Assembly: GCA_934418125.1 (NCBI GenBank) | Contig: CAKRWT010000005.1 | Span: 82,095 to 146,094, forward strand | Reading direction: 5' to 3' | Length of the DNA: 64,000 nt | Source of the DNA: an uncultured Lachnospiraceae bacterium | GTDB taxonomy: Bacteria; Bacillota; Clostridia; Lachnospirales; Lachnospiraceae | Shown: positions 34,690-44,554 of the stretch, one piece after another | Position numbering within the stretch: the stretch's first letter is position 1 | Layout: every line of letters starts with the position of its first letter | Notes under the pieces: generated by a model | What the model was told of the DNA's origin: nothing | Database searches by the model: none | Seen by the model: only the letters and a program-made list of their open reading frames with translations | Program-made: the position numbers and the translations under genes

Positions 34690-34733
34690 GAAGCAGGCAG
34701 TATGGCAGTGTTGGAAAGTGCAGCAAACACCAC

Positions 34734-34765
34734 AATATTGTATCTAAAAAAATACAATATTTTTT
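34734..34765 (+). terminator. Terminator-like hairpin between P1 and P2
   Basis: AATATTGTAT (34734-34743) and ATACAATATT (34752-34761) form a perfect stem followed by a T-run to 34765. The stem is AT-rich and so relatively weak. It could attenuate P1 transcription or end a short RNA. Confidence 0.6.
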
Positions 34766-34777
34766 GAGAAAATTCTA

Positions 34778-34806
34778 TTGCAATTATAAGGAAAGTCATA
34801 TATACT
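34778..34806 (+). promoter_or_regulatory. Promoter P2 of the S10 operon
   Basis: TTGCAA (34778-34783), 17-base spacer, TATACT (34801-34806). Its position before the long leader makes it the probable main promoter for rpsJ and downstream genes. Confidence 0.75.
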
Positions 34807-34812
34807 AGTCAT

Positions 34813-35062
34813 TGCTGTGGCATGATAGCTAAGAAGCGTGAGGTTGCTGTCCACTGGACAGGTTTTTCCGTGGAGCGAATGTCAAGTTAGGAAACTGACG
34901 ACAAGTCACTGTACAACAAACAAAGAACGTCTGGCATAGCCAGAAACGACGTGGTTAGTGATTCTGAATGAGCGTTAAGATTTAGGACACACACGGGAGA
35001 GTGTACAGTCACCGCTTGTCGTACTTAGAAATTAAAAGTGCGAAAAGGAGGCGACTTTTTTT
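34813..35062 (+). ncRNA. Structured 5' leader of the S10 operon
   Basis: About 250 non-coding bases. A hairpin CTGTCC/GGACAG lies at 34847-34861. ACGACAAG (34898-34905) and ACTGTACA (34908-34915) pair with CTTGTCGT (35015-35022) and TGTACAGT (35002-35009), closing a multibranch region that includes the hairpin TCTGGC/GCCAGA near 34930-34945. AAGGAGG follows and precedes ATG 35063. This is the position where ribosomal-protein autoregulation acts in other bacteria; the regulator here is not identifiable. Confidence 0.6.
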
Positions 35063-35380
35063 ATGGCAAGTCAAGTAATGAGAATTACACTTAAAGCCTA
35101 TGATCATCAGTTAGTTGATGCATCTGCAAAAAAAATCATCGAAACAGTAAAGAAAAACGGAGCTCAGGTAAGTGGACCTGTACCGCTTCCTACCAAAAAG
35201 GAAGTTGTTACAATTCTTAGAGCGGTTCACAAGTACAAAGATTCCAGAGAGCAGTTTGAACAGAGAACTCATAAGAGACTCATCGACATCATTGCTCCAA
35301 CACCTAAGACTGTAGACGCTTTACAGAGATTAGAGATGCCGGCAGGTGTTTATATCGACATCAAGATGAAAAACAAATAA
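35063..35380 (+). CDS. rpsJ: 30S ribosomal protein S10
   Basis: A 105-residue S10, first gene of the S10 operon, part of the 30S head and the NusB-NusE antitermination complex. Recognised from [20 protein letters not shown], the [19 protein letters not shown] loop and HKRLIDI. AAGGAGG is 12 bases before the ATG. Confidence 0.99.
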   Translation: MASQVMRITLKAYDHQLVDASAKKIIETVKKNGAQVSGPVPLPTKKEVVTILRAVHKYKDSREQFEQRTHKRLIDIIAPTPKTVDALQRLEMPAGVYIDIKMKNK

Positions 35381-35396
35381 GGACCCCTACTAGTAT

Positions 35397-35414
35397 GATT
35401 CCGATAACGGAATC
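35397..35414 (+). other. Perfect stem-loop between rpsJ and rplC
   Basis: GATTCCG-ataa-CGGAATC, no T-run. One of several such intergenic hairpins in this operon. Confidence 0.7.
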
Positions 35415-35442
35415 CGCTGTAGAATAACAGGAGGTAAAGGAA

Positions 35443-36129
35443 ATGAAGAAAGCTATTTTAGCAACAAAAGTCGGAATGACTCAAATCTTCAACGAAGACG
35501 GAACGTTAACACCTGTTACCGTACTTCAGGCAGGCCCTTGTGCAGTAACACAGATTAAGACTGTTGAAAACGACGGTTACAGTGCGGTACAGGTTGGTTA
35601 TGTAGACAAGAAAGAAAAGATTGTCAACAAAGACAAGGCTGGAAAGAAAGAAATCATTCACAGACACGGCGTGAACAAAGCACAGAAAGGCCACTTTGAA
35701 AAAGCGGGCGTTTCCTGCAAGAGATTTGTAAGAGAGTTCAAGTTTGAGAACGCAGAAGAGTATACACTTGGAAGTGAAATCAAAGCTGACATCTTCGAAG
35801 CTGGCGACAGAGTTGATGCAACTGCAATCTCCAAAGGTAAAGGATTCCAGGGTGCTATCAAGAGACACGGTCAGCATAGAGGACCTATGGCTCACGGTTC
35901 TAAATTCCATCGTCATCAGGGTTCCAACGGTGCATGTTCTTCCCCAAGTAAAGTATTTAAAGGAAAAGGAATGCCTGGACACATGGGTTGTGTAAAGGTA
36001 ACAGTTCAGAACCTTACAGTAGTAAGAGTTGATGCAGAGAAGAATCTTCTTCTTGTAAAAGGTGCTGTACCAGGACCTAAGAAAGCCTTAGTAACCATCA
36101 AAGAGACAACTAAGGTTGATGCGAAATAG
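35443..36129 (+). CDS. rplC: 50S ribosomal protein L3
   Basis: A 228-residue L3, an early assembly protein near the peptidyl transferase centre. Typical start [14 protein letters not shown] and the loop [20 protein letters not shown] near residues 150-170, with the Gln site modified in other bacteria (HRHQGS). GGAGG precedes the ATG. Confidence 0.99.
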   Translation: MKKAILATKVGMTQIFNEDGTLTPVTVLQAGPCAVTQIKTVENDGYSAVQVGYVDKKEKIVNKDKAGKKEIIHRHGVNKAQKGHFEKAGVSCKRFVREFKFENAEEYTLGSEIKADIFEAGDRVDATAISKGKGFQGAIKRHGQHRGPMAHGSKFHRHQGSNGACSSPSKVFKGKGMPGHMGCVKVTVQNLTVVRVDAEKNLLLVKGAVPGPKKALVTIKETTKVDAK

Positions 36130-36142
36130 TGACTTGAGTCAC
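36129..36142 (+). other. Stem-loop at the rplC stop codon
   Basis: GTGACT-tg-AGTCAC starting on the last base of the rplC stop codon; no T-run. A two-base loop means the closing pairs would open in RNA. Confidence 0.55.
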
Positions 36143-36164
36143 AGATGAAAGGAGGACCATTCAG

Positions 36165-36785
36165 ATGGCAAACGTATCTGTTTATAATATGGAAGGTAAA
36201 GAAGTCGGCAAGATGGACTTAAACGATGCGGTATTTGGTGTAGAAATCAACGAGCACCTCGTACACATGGCAGTTGTTCAGACACTTGCTAATAAACGTC
36301 AGGGAACACAGAAAGCAAAGACACGTTCCGAAGTATCCGGTGGTGGTAGAAAACCTTGGAGACAGAAAGGAACAGGTCATGCTAGACAGGGTTCAACAAG
36401 AGCTCCTCAGTGGACAGGCGGCGGTGTTGTATTCGCTCCAGTTCCGAGAGATTACTCTTTTAAATTAAACAAGAAAGAGAAAAGAGCTGCTCTGAAATCT
36501 GTTTTGACAAGCAGAGTACAGGAAAACAAATTAATCGTAGTTGATGAGTTGAAATTTGACGAGATTAAAACAAAGAACTTCAAAAATGTAATGGATAATC
36601 TCAAGGTTGAGAAAGCAATCGTTGTACTTGGAGAGAAAGACGATACTGTAATCGCTTCTGCAAAGAACATGCAGGCATTCTCTACAGCAGTTGCAGACAA
36701 CATCAACGTATATGATATCTTAAAAGGCGACACAGTAGTAGTTACAAAAGATGCTGTAGCAAAAATCGAGGAGGTGTATGCATAA
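36165..36785 (+). CDS. rplD: 50S ribosomal protein L4
   Basis: A 206-residue L4, lining the exit tunnel with its extended loop ([18 protein letters not shown], residues ~60-80). In Gammaproteobacteria L4 represses the S10 operon; whether it does so here is unknown. Its stop overlaps the rplW start as TAATG. Confidence 0.99.
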   Translation: MANVSVYNMEGKEVGKMDLNDAVFGVEINEHLVHMAVVQTLANKRQGTQKAKTRSEVSGGGRKPWRQKGTGHARQGSTRAPQWTGGGVVFAPVPRDYSFKLNKKEKRAALKSVLTSRVQENKLIVVDELKFDEIKTKNFKNVMDNLKVEKAIVVLGEKDDTVIASAKNMQAFSTAVADNINVYDILKGDTVVVTKDAVAKIEEVYA

Positions 36786-37084
36786 TGGCAGCAATTCAGT
36801 ATTATGATGTAATCCTCAAACCAGTTATTACAGAAAAGAGCATGGCAGGCATGAGCGAAAAGAAATATACTTTCTTAGTTCATCCGGAAGCTAACAAGAC
36901 ACAGATTAAAGAAGCTGTTGAAAAAATGTTCGAAGGTGCTAAGGTTGCAAGTGTTAACACAATGAACTTAGACGGAAAGAACAAGAGACGTGGTATGGTA
37001 TATGGCAAAACTGCCAAGACCAAGAAAGCTATCGTTCAGTTAACAGCTGACAGCAAAGATATCGAAATCTTCGCTGGACTGTAG
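36785..37084 (+). CDS. rplW: 50S ribosomal protein L23
   Basis: A 99-residue L23, which sits at the tunnel exit and docks trigger factor and SRP. Signature [12 protein letters not shown] near the start and [22 protein letters not shown] loop. Start codon shares one base with the rplD stop, and GGAGG lies inside the end of rplD, so it is coupled. Confidence 0.99.
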   Translation: MAAIQYYDVILKPVITEKSMAGMSEKKYTFLVHPEANKTQIKEAVEKMFEGAKVASVNTMNLDGKNKRRGMVYGKTAKTKKAIVQLTADSKDIEIFAGL

Positions 37085-37087
37085 GAA

Positions 37088-37126
37088 GATTGCCTGCAAT
37101 CATTCCTGCTTGGTCGTAGCACCAAG
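37088..37126 (+). other. Two stem-loops between rplW and rplB
   Basis: GATTGC-ct-GCAATC (37088-37101) and CTTGGT-cgtagc-ACCAAG (37109-37126), neither followed by a T-run. Confidence 0.55.
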
Positions 37127-37179
37127 TAACAATATACGCAACCAAAGCGTGATAATAAATAAGAAAAGGAGATACAACC

Positions 37180-38022
37180 ATGGGAATTAAGACATATAAC
37201 CCATATACACCTTCCAGACGTAACATGACTGGTTCTGACTTCTCCGAGATTACAAAGAGCACACCTGAGAAAGCACTTTGTACTTCTCTTAAGAAGAACG
37301 CTGGACGTAACAACCAGGGTAAAATTACTGTCAGACATCAGGGCGGCGGAAGCAGAAGATTATATAGAAACATTGATTTTAAGAGAAATAAAGATGGCGT
37401 TGCTGCAAAAGTAATCGGTATCGAATATGACCCGAACAGAACAGCAAACATCGCATTAATCTGTTATGAAGATGGTGAGAAGGCATACATCCTTGCACCG
37501 GAAGGTTTAACAGACGGCATGAAGGTTATGAACGGACCGGAAGCAGAAGTAAGAATTGGTAACTGCTTACCATTATCCGAGATTCCGGTAGGTACACTGG
37601 TTCATAACATTGAGTTATATCCTGGAAAAGGCGGACAGATGGTTCGTTCTGCAGGTAACAGTGCACAGCTGATGGCTAAGGAAGGCAAATATGCAACCCT
37701 TAGATTACCATCCGGCGAAATGAGAATGGTTCCAATCGTATGTAGAGCAACAGTTGGTACAGTTGGCAATGTAGACCACAACCTGATTAAGATTGGTAAA
37801 GCTGGTCGTAAACGTCACATGGGTATCCGTCCTACCGTTCGCGGTTCCGTTATGAACCCTAATGACCATCCACATGGTGGTGGTGAAGGTAGAGCACCAA
37901 TCGGTCGTCCAGGTCCATGTACACCTTGGGGCAAACCTGCACTCGGACTTAAGACACGTAAGAAGAAGAAAGCTTCTAACAAGCTTATCGTAAGAAGAAG
38001 AGACGGTAGAGCAATCAAATAA
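37180..38022 (+). CDS. rplB: 50S ribosomal protein L2
   Basis: A 280-residue L2, needed for subunit joining and close to the peptidyl transferase centre. [20 protein letters not shown] near residues 220-240 contains the conserved His. Full length; AAGGAG precedes the ATG. Confidence 0.99.
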   Translation: MGIKTYNPYTPSRRNMTGSDFSEITKSTPEKALCTSLKKNAGRNNQGKITVRHQGGGSRRLYRNIDFKRNKDGVAAKVIGIEYDPNRTANIALICYEDGEKAYILAPEGLTDGMKVMNGPEAEVRIGNCLPLSEIPVGTLVHNIELYPGKGGQMVRSAGNSAQLMAKEGKYATLRLPSGEMRMVPIVCRATVGTVGNVDHNLIKIGKAGRKRHMGIRPTVRGSVMNPNDHPHGGGEGRAPIGRPGPCTPWGKPALGLKTRKKKKASNKLIVRRRDGRAIK

Positions 38023-38054
38023 TATGTTTTTAACAAAAACAGGAGGAAAGATTC

Positions 38055-38336
38055 ATGGCTAGATCACTGAAAAAAGGACCATTTGCAGATGCGAGCTTAC
38101 TGAAAAAAGTAGATGCTATGAACGCAGCAGGACAGAAACAGGTTATTAAGACCTGGTCTCGTCGTTCTACAATTTTCCCTTCCTTCGTTGGACACACAAT
38201 CGCTGTTCATGACGGAAGAAAGCACGTACCGGTATATGTTACAGAAGATATGGTTGGACACAAACTCGGCGAGTTCGTAGCAACCAGAACCTATAGAGGA
38301 CATGACAAGGACGAAAGAAAGTCTAAAGTCCGCTAA
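38055..38336 (+). CDS. rpsS: 30S ribosomal protein S19
   Basis: A 93-residue S19 of the 30S head. Signature [17 protein letters not shown] and [26 protein letters not shown] precedes the ATG. Confidence 0.99.
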   Translation: MARSLKKGPFADASLLKKVDAMNAAGQKQVIKTWSRRSTIFPSFVGHTIAVHDGRKHVPVYVTEDMVGHKLGEFVATRTYRGHDKDERKSKVR

Positions 38337-38357
38337 TTTGAAAGGAGGTCATTATCT

Positions 38358-38744
38358 ATGGCTAAAGGACATAGATCCCAGATAAAGAGAGAAAGAAATG
38401 CGAACAAAGATACAAGACCTTCAGCTAAGTTATCTTATGCTAGAGTGTCTGTACAGAAAGCTTGTTTCGTATTAGATGCCATCAGAGGAAAGGATGTAGC
38501 AACAGCACTTGCTATTCTGGAATACAATCCTAGATATGCATCAAGCATTATTAAGAAGTTATTAGAATCTGCTATCGCAAACGCAGAAAATAACAATGGA
38601 ATGAATGTGGAGAACCTTTATGTAGCAGCTTGTTACGCAAACAAAGGACCTACCATGAAGAGAGTAAGACCAAGAGCACAGGGTAGAGCTTATAGAATCG
38701 AAAAGAGAATGAGCCATATCACAATCGTTCTTGATGAAAGATAG
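38358..38744 (+). CDS. rplV: 50S ribosomal protein L22
   Basis: A 128-residue L22 whose beta-hairpin reaches into the exit tunnel. [20 protein letters not shown] and the C-terminal [18 protein letters not shown] are diagnostic; the latter is the macrolide-related loop. AAAGGAGG precedes the ATG. Confidence 0.99.
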   Translation: MAKGHRSQIKRERNANKDTRPSAKLSYARVSVQKACFVLDAIRGKDVATALAILEYNPRYASSIIKKLLESAIANAENNNGMNVENLYVAACYANKGPTMKRVRPRAQGRAYRIEKRMSHITIVLDER

Positions 38745-38767
38745 GATCATATAGGAAGGAGAACAAC

Positions 38768-39424
38768 ATGGGACAGAAAGTTAATCCACACGGCTTAAGA
38801 GTCGGTGTTATTAAAGATTGGGATTCCAAATGGTATGCTGATGCAGAGTTTTCTGATTTCTTAGTAGAAGATTACAACATCAGAAAATACTTAAAGAAGA
38901 AATTATACAGTGCTGGTATCGCTAAAATCGAGATTGAAAGAGCATCTGACAGAGTAAAGGTTATCATCTATACTGCTAAACCAGGTGTTGTAATCGGTAA
39001 AGGCGGTGCTGAAATCGAAGTAACAAAGAAAGAGCTTTCCAAACTGACAAGCAAGAAAGTTCTCGTAGATATTAAGGAAATCAAGAGACCGGACAGAGAT
39101 GCACAGCTTGTAGCAGAGAATATTGCTCAGCAGTTAGAAAACCGTGTATCTTTCAGACGTGCTATGAAGTCCTGCATGGGCAGAACAATGAAGTCTGGAG
39201 CACAGGGTATTAAGACTTCCGTATCCGGACGTCTTGGTGGTGCAGATATGGCTCGTACAGAGTTCTACAGTGAAGGTACTATTCCGCTGCAGACATTAAG
39301 AGCAGATATCGACTATGGTTTCGCAGAAGCAGACACAACTTATGGTAAAGTTGGTGTTAAAGTATGGATTTACAAAGGCGAGGTACTTCCTACTAAATCT
39401 AACAAGGAAGGGAGCGATAAATAA
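38768..39424 (+). CDS. rpsC: 30S ribosomal protein S3
   Basis: A 218-residue S3 with an N-terminal KH domain ([11 protein letters not shown], ~75-85) and the C-terminal [24 protein letters not shown] region. Forms part of the mRNA entry channel helicase. Its stop overlaps the rplP start as TAATG. Confidence 0.99.
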   Translation: MGQKVNPHGLRVGVIKDWDSKWYADAEFSDFLVEDYNIRKYLKKKLYSAGIAKIEIERASDRVKVIIYTAKPGVVIGKGGAEIEVTKKELSKLTSKKVLVDIKEIKRPDRDAQLVAENIAQQLENRVSFRRAMKSCMGRTMKSGAQGIKTSVSGRLGGADMARTEFYSEGTIPLQTLRADIDYGFAEADTTYGKVGVKVWIYKGEVLPTKSNKEGSDK

Positions 39425-39861
39425 TGTTAATGCCAAAGAGAGTTAAACGTCGTAAACAGTTCCGTGGTTCTATGGCTGGTAAGGCTAGCCGCGGCAATAC
39501 AATCACATATGGTGAATATGGTATTGTAGCATTAGAGCCATGTTGGATTAAATCTAACCAGATTGAAGCAGCCCGTATCGCTATGACACGTCATATCAAG
39601 CGTGGTGGTAAAGTCTGGATTAAGATTTTCCCTGATAAACCTGTAACAGCAAAACCAGCAGAAACACGTATGGGTTCCGGTAAAGGTACCTTAGAATACT
39701 GGGTAGCAGTTGTTAAGCCAGGACGCGTAATGTTCGAAATCTCAGGAGTAGCTGAGGATGTAGCGAAAGAAGCATTACGTCTTGCAACACATAAGCTTCC
39801 ATGTAAATGTAAAATCGTTTCTAAAGCAGACTTGGAAGGCGGTGTATCAAATGAAAACTAA
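39424..39861 (+). CDS. rplP: 50S ribosomal protein L16
   Basis: A 145-residue L16, organising the A-site tRNA on the 50S. Begins [17 protein letters not shown] and carries [20 protein letters not shown]. The rpmC gene starts 11 bases before its stop. Confidence 0.99.
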   Translation: MLMPKRVKRRKQFRGSMAGKASRGNTITYGEYGIVALEPCWIKSNQIEAARIAMTRHIKRGGKVWIKIFPDKPVTAKPAETRMGSGKGTLEYWVAVVKPGRVMFEISGVAEDVAKEALRLATHKLPCKCKIVSKADLEGGVSNEN

Positions 39862-40060
39862 TCAGTATGTAGAAGATTTAAAGAAAAAATCAGAAGCAGA
39901 ATTAGCACAGGCGTTAGTAGATGCTAAAAAAGAACTTTTCAATTTGAGATTCCAGAACGCAACAAATCAGTTAGACAATACAGCAAGAATTAAAGATGTT
40001 AGAAGAAACATCGCAAGAATTCAGACCGTAATCACTGAAAAAGCAAAAGCAGCTAACTAA
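39851..40060 (+). CDS. rpmC: 50S ribosomal protein L29
   Basis: A 69-residue L29 at the tunnel exit beside L23. Signature [23 protein letters not shown] 39851 overlaps the end of rplP by 11 bases, with GGAAGGCGG upstream as ribosome binding site; a longer in-frame start within rplP (39782) is rejected because it would precede the conserved protein. Confidence 0.98.
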   Translation: MKTNQYVEDLKKKSEAELAQALVDAKKELFNLRFQNATNQLDNTARIKDVRRNIARIQTVITEKAKAAN

Positions 40061-40099
40061 TGAACAGGTAATGTATTGTTTAAGAAAGGAGAAGCAATC

Positions 40100-40354
40100 G
40101 TGGAAAGAAATTTGAGAAAAACTCGTACTGGAAAAGTAACCAGTAATAAAATGGACAAAACAATTGTTGTAGCAATTGAAAACCATGTTAAACATCCACT
40201 TTACAACAAGATTGTAAAGAAGACTTATAAATTAAAAGCACATGATGAGAACAATGAGTGTAACATCGGTGATACCGTAAAAGTGATGGAAACAAGACCA
40301 TTATCCAAAGATAAGAGATGGAGACTTGTTGAAATCGTTGAAAGAGCAAAATAG
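40100..40354 (+). CDS. rpsQ: 30S ribosomal protein S17
   Basis: An 84-residue S17. GTG 40100 gives the normal N-terminus [27 protein letters not shown] is 8 bases upstream. The in-frame TTG at 40076 would add eight non-conserved residues and include the ribosome binding site. Confidence 0.98.
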   Translation: MERNLRKTRTGKVTSNKMDKTIVVAIENHVKHPLYNKIVKKTYKLKAHDENNECNIGDTVKVMETRPLSKDKRWRLVEIVERAK

Positions 40355-40380
40355 GAAAGGATTTCTCTGGAAATTCTTTC
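40355..40380 (+). other. Stem-loop between rpsQ and rplN
   Basis: GAAAGGATTTC-tctg-GAAATTCTTTC: 11 pairs including one G-U, four-base loop, immediately after the rpsQ stop; no T-run. Confidence 0.7.
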
Positions 40381-40411
40381 GATTACCAGACATTTTGGAA
40401 GGAGAATTAGC

Positions 40412-40780
40412 ATGATTCAACAGGAAAGCAGACTTAAAGTCGCTGATAATACTGGTGCGAAAGAACTTTTATGCATCAGAGTTATGGGCGGTTCTACAAG
40501 AAGATATGCGCGTATTGGTGATGTTATCGTTGCTTCGGTCAAAGATGCAACACCAGGCGGCGTTGTAAAAAAAGGCGATGTTGTTAAAGCCGTAGTTGTA
40601 CGTAGCGTTAAAGGCGCACGTCGTAAAGACGGTTCTTATATCAAGTTTGACGAAAATGCTGCTGTTATCATCAAAGATGACAAGACTCCAAGAGGAACAC
40701 GTATTTTTGGACCAGTAGCAAGAGAGCTTCGTGATAAACAGTTTATGAAAATTGTTTCACTGGCTCCAGAAGTATTATAG
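40412..40780 (+). CDS. rplN: 50S ribosomal protein L14
   Basis: A 122-residue L14 of the subunit interface. [20 protein letters not shown] and [20 protein letters not shown] are diagnostic. GGAGG overlaps its stop and serves rplX. Confidence 0.99.
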   Translation: MIQQESRLKVADNTGAKELLCIRVMGGSTRRYARIGDVIVASVKDATPGGVVKKGDVVKAVVVRSVKGARRKDGSYIKFDENAAVIIKDDKTPRGTRIFGPVARELRDKQFMKIVSLAPEVL

Positions 40781-40791
40781 GAGGTGCCGGT

Positions 40792-41124
40792 ATGTCAACA
40801 TTTAAGATTAAAAAAGGCGATACAGTAAAGGTTATCGCTGGTAAAGATAAAGACAAAGAAGGCAAAGTTATTTCCGTAGACAGCAAAAATAACAAAGTCG
40901 TTGTAGAAGGTGTTAACATGATTACAAAACATGAGAAACCTTCCGCAGCTAATCAGAACGGCGGTATCGTTCAGAAAGAAGCTGCAATTGACGCTTCTAA
41001 TGTAATGTATGTACACAAGGGAAAAGCAACAAGAATCGGAATCAAACGTGTTGCTGATGAGAAACGTCCAGGCAAGACAAAAGCAATCCGTTTCGCAAAA
41101 TCCACTGGTGACAACATTGACTAA
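40792..41124 (+). CDS. rplX: 50S ribosomal protein L24
   Basis: A 110-residue L24, an assembly initiator, with the KOW motif [20 protein letters not shown] near the start. GGAGG at the rplN stop precedes the ATG by about 8 bases. Confidence 0.99.
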   Translation: MSTFKIKKGDTVKVIAGKDKDKEGKVISVDSKNNKVVVEGVNMITKHEKPSAANQNGGIVQKEAAIDASNVMYVHKGKATRIGIKRVADEKRPGKTKAIRFAKSTGDNID

Positions 41125-41148
41125 TACTAAGAAAGGAGGTCTAAAACG

Positions 41149-41691
41149 TTGAGTAGTAGACTTAAAGATATGTATAAGGACGAGATCGTAGATGCTATGA
41201 TCAAGAAGTTTGGATATAAAAATATTATGGAAGTTCCGAAGCTTGACAAAATTGTAATCAACATGGGTGTTGGTGAAGCAAAGGATAACGCAAAAGTTTT
41301 GGAAACCGCTGTAAGTGATATGGAAACAATCACAGGTCAGAAAGCAGTTCTTACAAAAGCAAAGAATTCTGTTGCTAACTTCAAAATCAGAGAAGGTCAG
41401 GCAATTGGTTGTAAGACAACACTTCGTGGCGATAAGATGTATGAGTTTTTAGATCGTCTTGTAAACCTTGCACTTCCTCGTGTACGTGACTTCAGAGGTG
41501 TAAACCCTAATGCATTCGACGGAAGAGGTAACTATGCACTTGGTATTAAAGAGCAGCTTATCTTCCCTGAAATCGAGTATGATAAGGTAGATAAGGTAAG
41601 AGGTATGGATATTATTTTCGTTACCACTGCTAAGACAGACGAAGAAGCTCGTGAGTTGTTAAGATTATTTAACATGCCATTCGCTAAATAA
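41149..41691 (+). CDS. rplE: 50S ribosomal protein L5
   Basis: A 180-residue L5 that contacts 5S rRNA and the P-site tRNA. The start is TTG 41149, with AAAGGAGG 8 bases upstream and no ATG before conserved sequence. [14 protein letters not shown] and [20 protein letters not shown] are diagnostic. Confidence 0.98.
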   Translation: MSSRLKDMYKDEIVDAMIKKFGYKNIMEVPKLDKIVINMGVGEAKDNAKVLETAVSDMETITGQKAVLTKAKNSVANFKIREGQAIGCKTTLRGDKMYEFLDRLVNLALPRVRDFRGVNPNAFDGRGNYALGIKEQLIFPEIEYDKVDKVRGMDIIFVTTAKTDEEARELLRLFNMPFAK

Positions 41692-41705
41692 AAGGAGGTA
41701 AATTC

Positions 41706-41891
41706 ATGGCTAAGACAGCAATGAAGATTAAACAGCAGCGTAAACCGAAATTCTCCACAAGAGAATACAATCGTTGCAAAATTTGTGGTCGTCCACATGC
41801 TTATTTAAGAAAATACGGAATCTGCAGAATTTGCTTCCGTGAATTAGCATACAAGGGTCAGATTCCTGGCGTTAAGAAAGCAAGCTGGTAA
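41706..41891 (+). CDS. rpsZ: 30S ribosomal protein S14, zinc type
   Basis: A 61-residue S14 with [20 protein letters not shown], the CxxC...CxxC zinc site of the short C+ paralogue. AAAGGAGG precedes the ATG. Confidence 0.99.
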   Translation: MAKTAMKIKQQRKPKFSTREYNRCKICGRPHAYLRKYGICRICFRELAYKGQIPGVKKASW

Positions 41892-41916
41892 AATTTAAGA
41901 GAAGGAGGCAATTCAA

Positions 41917-42318
41917 ATGACAATGAGCGATCCAATTGCAGATATGCTTACAAGAATCCGTAATGCAAACACTGCAAAACATGATACAGTAGATGTACCA
42001 TCATCTAAAATGAAATTAGCTATCGCACAGATTCTTTTAGATGAAGGTTATATCAAGAAATTCGATGTAATCGAAGATGGTAACTTCAAGACTATCCATA
42101 TTACATTAAAATATGGCGAGGACAAAAATGATAAAATCATTTCCGGTATCAAGAGAATCTCTAAACCAGGTCTTCGTGTATATGCTGGCAAAGAAGATTT
42201 GCCAAAGGTTCTTGGAGGACTTGGTGTTGCAATCATCTCTACAAACCAGGGTGTTGTAACAGATAAGAAAGCAAGAGAACTTCAGGTAGGTGGAGAAGTA
42301 CTTGCATTCGTATGGTAG
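41917..42318 (+). CDS. rpsH: 30S ribosomal protein S8
   Basis: A 133-residue S8 binding the central domain of 16S r[22 protein letters not shown] and the C-terminal [20 protein letters not shown] are diagnostic. S8 represses the spc operon in E. coli; any equivalent here is unproven. Confidence 0.99.
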   Translation: MTMSDPIADMLTRIRNANTAKHDTVDVPSSKMKLAIAQILLDEGYIKKFDVIEDGNFKTIHITLKYGEDKNDKIISGIKRISKPGLRVYAGKEDLPKVLGGLGVAIISTNQGVVTDKKARELQVGGEVLAFVW

Positions 42319-42343
42319 GAAGAATGACCAGAGTCATTCTTCC
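42318..42343 (+). other. Perfect 11-bp stem-loop between rpsH and rplF
   Basis: GGAAGAATGAC-caga-GTCATTCTTCC begins on the last base of the rpsH stop codon. No T-run follows. It is the longest perfect hairpin of the operon's gaps. Confidence 0.8.
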
Positions 42344-42401
42344 GGAATGATTCTATTCATGTAACTTTTAGTTTCAACTAATAAAAATAGGAGGTACGGG
42401 C

Positions 42402-42944
42402 ATGTCACGTATAGGAAGAATGCCAATCGCGATTCCTGCAGGCGTAACTGTAGAGGTTGCAGAAAATAACAAAGTGACTGTAAAAGGTCCTAAGGGAACA
42501 CTTGAGAGAGTGCTTCCGGCTGAGATGGATATCAAAGTAGAAGGCGATGAGGTTGTAGTTACAAGACCTAACGACTTAAAGAAGATGAAATCTTTCCACG
42601 GTCTTACAAGAACACTGATTCACAACATGGTAGTTGGTGTTACTGAAGGATTCGAGAAGAAATTGGAAGTAAACGGTGTAGGTTACAGAGCATCCAAATC
42701 CGGTAAAACATTAACCTTGAACTTAGGTTATTCCCATCCGGTAGAGATGACTGATCCAGAAGGCATTGAAACAGTTGTCGATGGACAGAACCTGATTATC
42801 GTTAAAGGTATTGATAAAGAAAAAGTTGGACAGTTTGCGGCTGAAATCAGAGACAAGAGAAGACCTGAACCTTACAAAGGAAAAGGTATTAAGTATGCTG
42901 ATGAGACAATTAGACGTAAAGTTGGTAAGACTGGTAAGAAATAA
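42402..42944 (+). CDS. rplF: 50S ribosomal protein L6
   Basis: A 180-residue L6 near the GTPase centre, with two repeated folds. [15 protein letters not shown] and [16 protein letters not shown] are diagnostic. GGAGG precedes the ATG. Confidence 0.99.
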   Translation: MSRIGRMPIAIPAGVTVEVAENNKVTVKGPKGTLERVLPAEMDIKVEGDEVVVTRPNDLKKMKSFHGLTRTLIHNMVVGVTEGFEKKLEVNGVGYRASKSGKTLTLNLGYSHPVEMTDPEGIETVVDGQNLIIVKGIDKEKVGQFAAEIRDKRRPEPYKGKGIKYADETIRRKVGKTGKK

Positions 42945-42964
42945 TAGATAAGGAGAGTATGAAA

Positions 42965-43333
42965 ATGGTTAGTAAAGAATCAAGACAAAAAGTTCGTGTA
43001 AAAAAACACAACAGAATGCGTAACCGTTTCAGCGGCACTGCTGAGAGACCACGTCTGGCTGTGTTCAGAAGCAATAATCATATGTATGCTCAAATTATTG
43101 ACGATACAGTTGGAAATACTTTAGTTGCAGCATCTACACTTGAGAAGAGCGTAAAGGCTGAACTTGAAAAAACCAATAACGTTGATGCAGCAGCATATTT
43201 AGGAACAGTAATCGCTAAGAGAGCACTTGAAAAAGGTATCACAACCGTTGTATTTGACAGAGGCGGTTTTATTTACCAGGGTAAGATTGCAGCATTAGCT
43301 GATGCAGCCAGAGAAGCTGGCTTAGAATTCTAG
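42965..43333 (+). CDS. rplR: 50S ribosomal protein L18
   Basis: A 122-residue L18 binding 5S r[23 protein letters not shown] and [20 protein letters not shown] are diagnostic. ATG 42965 leaves 9 bases to GGAG; the ATG at 42959 is only 3 bases from it. Confidence 0.97.
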   Translation: MVSKESRQKVRVKKHNRMRNRFSGTAERPRLAVFRSNNHMYAQIIDDTVGNTLVAASTLEKSVKAELEKTNNVDAAAYLGTVIAKRALEKGITTVVFDRGGFIYQGKIAALADAAREAGLEF

Positions 43334-43352
43334 GAAGGGAGAAGAAAATCAC

Positions 43353-43862
43353 ATGAGACGTACAATCATTGATGTAAGTCAGTTAGAGTTGACTGAAAAA
43401 GTTGTAACAATCAAACGTGTTACAAAGGTTGTTAAAGGTGGTCGTAACATGCGCTTCACTGCTTTAGTAGTAGTTGGTGATGGCAATGGTCATGTTGGCG
43501 CAGGCTTAGGAAAAGCAACTGAAATCCCTGATGCAATTCGCAAAGGTAAAGAAGATGCAATCAAGAATTTAGTTTCTGTTGCACTTGATGATAATAAGAG
43601 TATTACACATGATTTCATCGGAAAATTCGGTTCTGCATCTGTTCTCTTAAAGAGAGCTCCAGAAGGTACCGGTATCATCGCTGGTGGTCCTGCCCGTATC
43701 GTATGTGAACTTGCAGGTATCAAGAATATCCGTACAAAATCATTAGGTTCTAACAATAAACAGAACGTTGTACTTGCTACAATCGCTGGACTTAGCCAGT
43801 TAAAGACTCCTGAAGAAGTAGCTAAAAAGCGTGGTAAAGCAGTAGAAGATATCCGCGCATAA
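43353..43862 (+). CDS. rpsE: 30S ribosomal protein S5
   Basis: A 169-residue S5 with the double-stranded RNA-binding-like N-domain ([20 protein letters not shown]) and the C-domain [19 protein letters not shown]. Implicated in decoding accuracy. Confidence 0.99.
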   Translation: MRRTIIDVSQLELTEKVVTIKRVTKVVKGGRNMRFTALVVVGDGNGHVGAGLGKATEIPDAIRKGKEDAIKNLVSVALDDNKSITHDFIGKFGSASVLLKRAPEGTGIIAGGPARIVCELAGIKNIRTKSLGSNNKQNVVLATIAGLSQLKTPEEVAKKRGKAVEDIRA

Positions 43863-43909
43863 GTAGTTACCAAGAAAGCAATGAATCAAGAATTTAGGAG
43901 GAAAAAAAG

Positions 43910-44095
43910 ATGGCAGCAAAAACATTAAAGATTACTTTAGTTAAATCTACAATCGGTCAGGTACCTAAGACCCGTGCTACAATCGAAGCTATGGGACTTA
44001 AGAAAATCCACCAGACAGTGGAACTGCCTGACAACGATGCAACCAGAGGTCAGCTTCAGAAAGTAAGACATATGGTTAAAGTAGAAGAAGCATAA
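43910..44095 (+). CDS. rpmD: 50S ribosomal protein L30
   Basis: A 61-residue L30. KITLVKSTIGQVPKTRATIE and RHMVKVEE are diagnostic. AGGAGG precedes the ATG; the 47-base gap before it has no clear hairpin. Confidence 0.98.
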   Translation: MAAKTLKITLVKSTIGQVPKTRATIEAMGLKKIHQTVELPDNDATRGQLQKVRHMVKVEEA

Positions 44096-44113
44096 TATGA
44101 AGGAGGTGTCAGA

Positions 44114-44554
44114 ATGGAATTATCAAATTTAAGACCTGCTGAAGGTTCCGTACACAGTGATAATTTTAGAAGAGGTCGTGGACACGGTTCAGGAAATGGC
44201 AAGACAGCTGGTAAGGGACATAAGGGACAGAAAGCTCGTTCCGGAGCACCAAGACCAGGTTTCGAAGGTGGTCAGATGCCATTATATAGACGACTTCCTA
44301 AGAGAGGTTTCAAGAACAGAAACACAAAGGATATCGTAGCAATCAACTTAGGTGCATTAGAAGTATTTGATAATGGCACAACTGTTGATGTGAATGCATT
44401 AATCGAAAAAGGTATCGTTAAGAATCCACGCGATGGCGTTAAGATTCTTGGAAACGGAGAATTTACTAAGAAGCTCGATGTGAAGGTAGATGCCTTCAGT
44501 GCATCCGCAAAAGAAAAAATCGAGGCACTTGGTGGAACAGCAGAGGTGATCTAA
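44114..44554 (+). CDS. rplO: 50S ribosomal protein L15
   Basis: A 146-residue L15 with the basic Gly-rich N-terminus ([20 protein letters not shown]) that penetrates the 50S core. Its stop overlaps the secY start as TAATG. Confidence 0.99.
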   Translation: MELSNLRPAEGSVHSDNFRRGRGHGSGNGKTAGKGHKGQKARSGAPRPGFEGGQMPLYRRLPKRGFKNRNTKDIVAINLGALEVFDNGTTVDVNALIEKGIVKNPRDGVKILGNGEFTKKLDVKVDAFSASAKEKIEALGGTAEVI

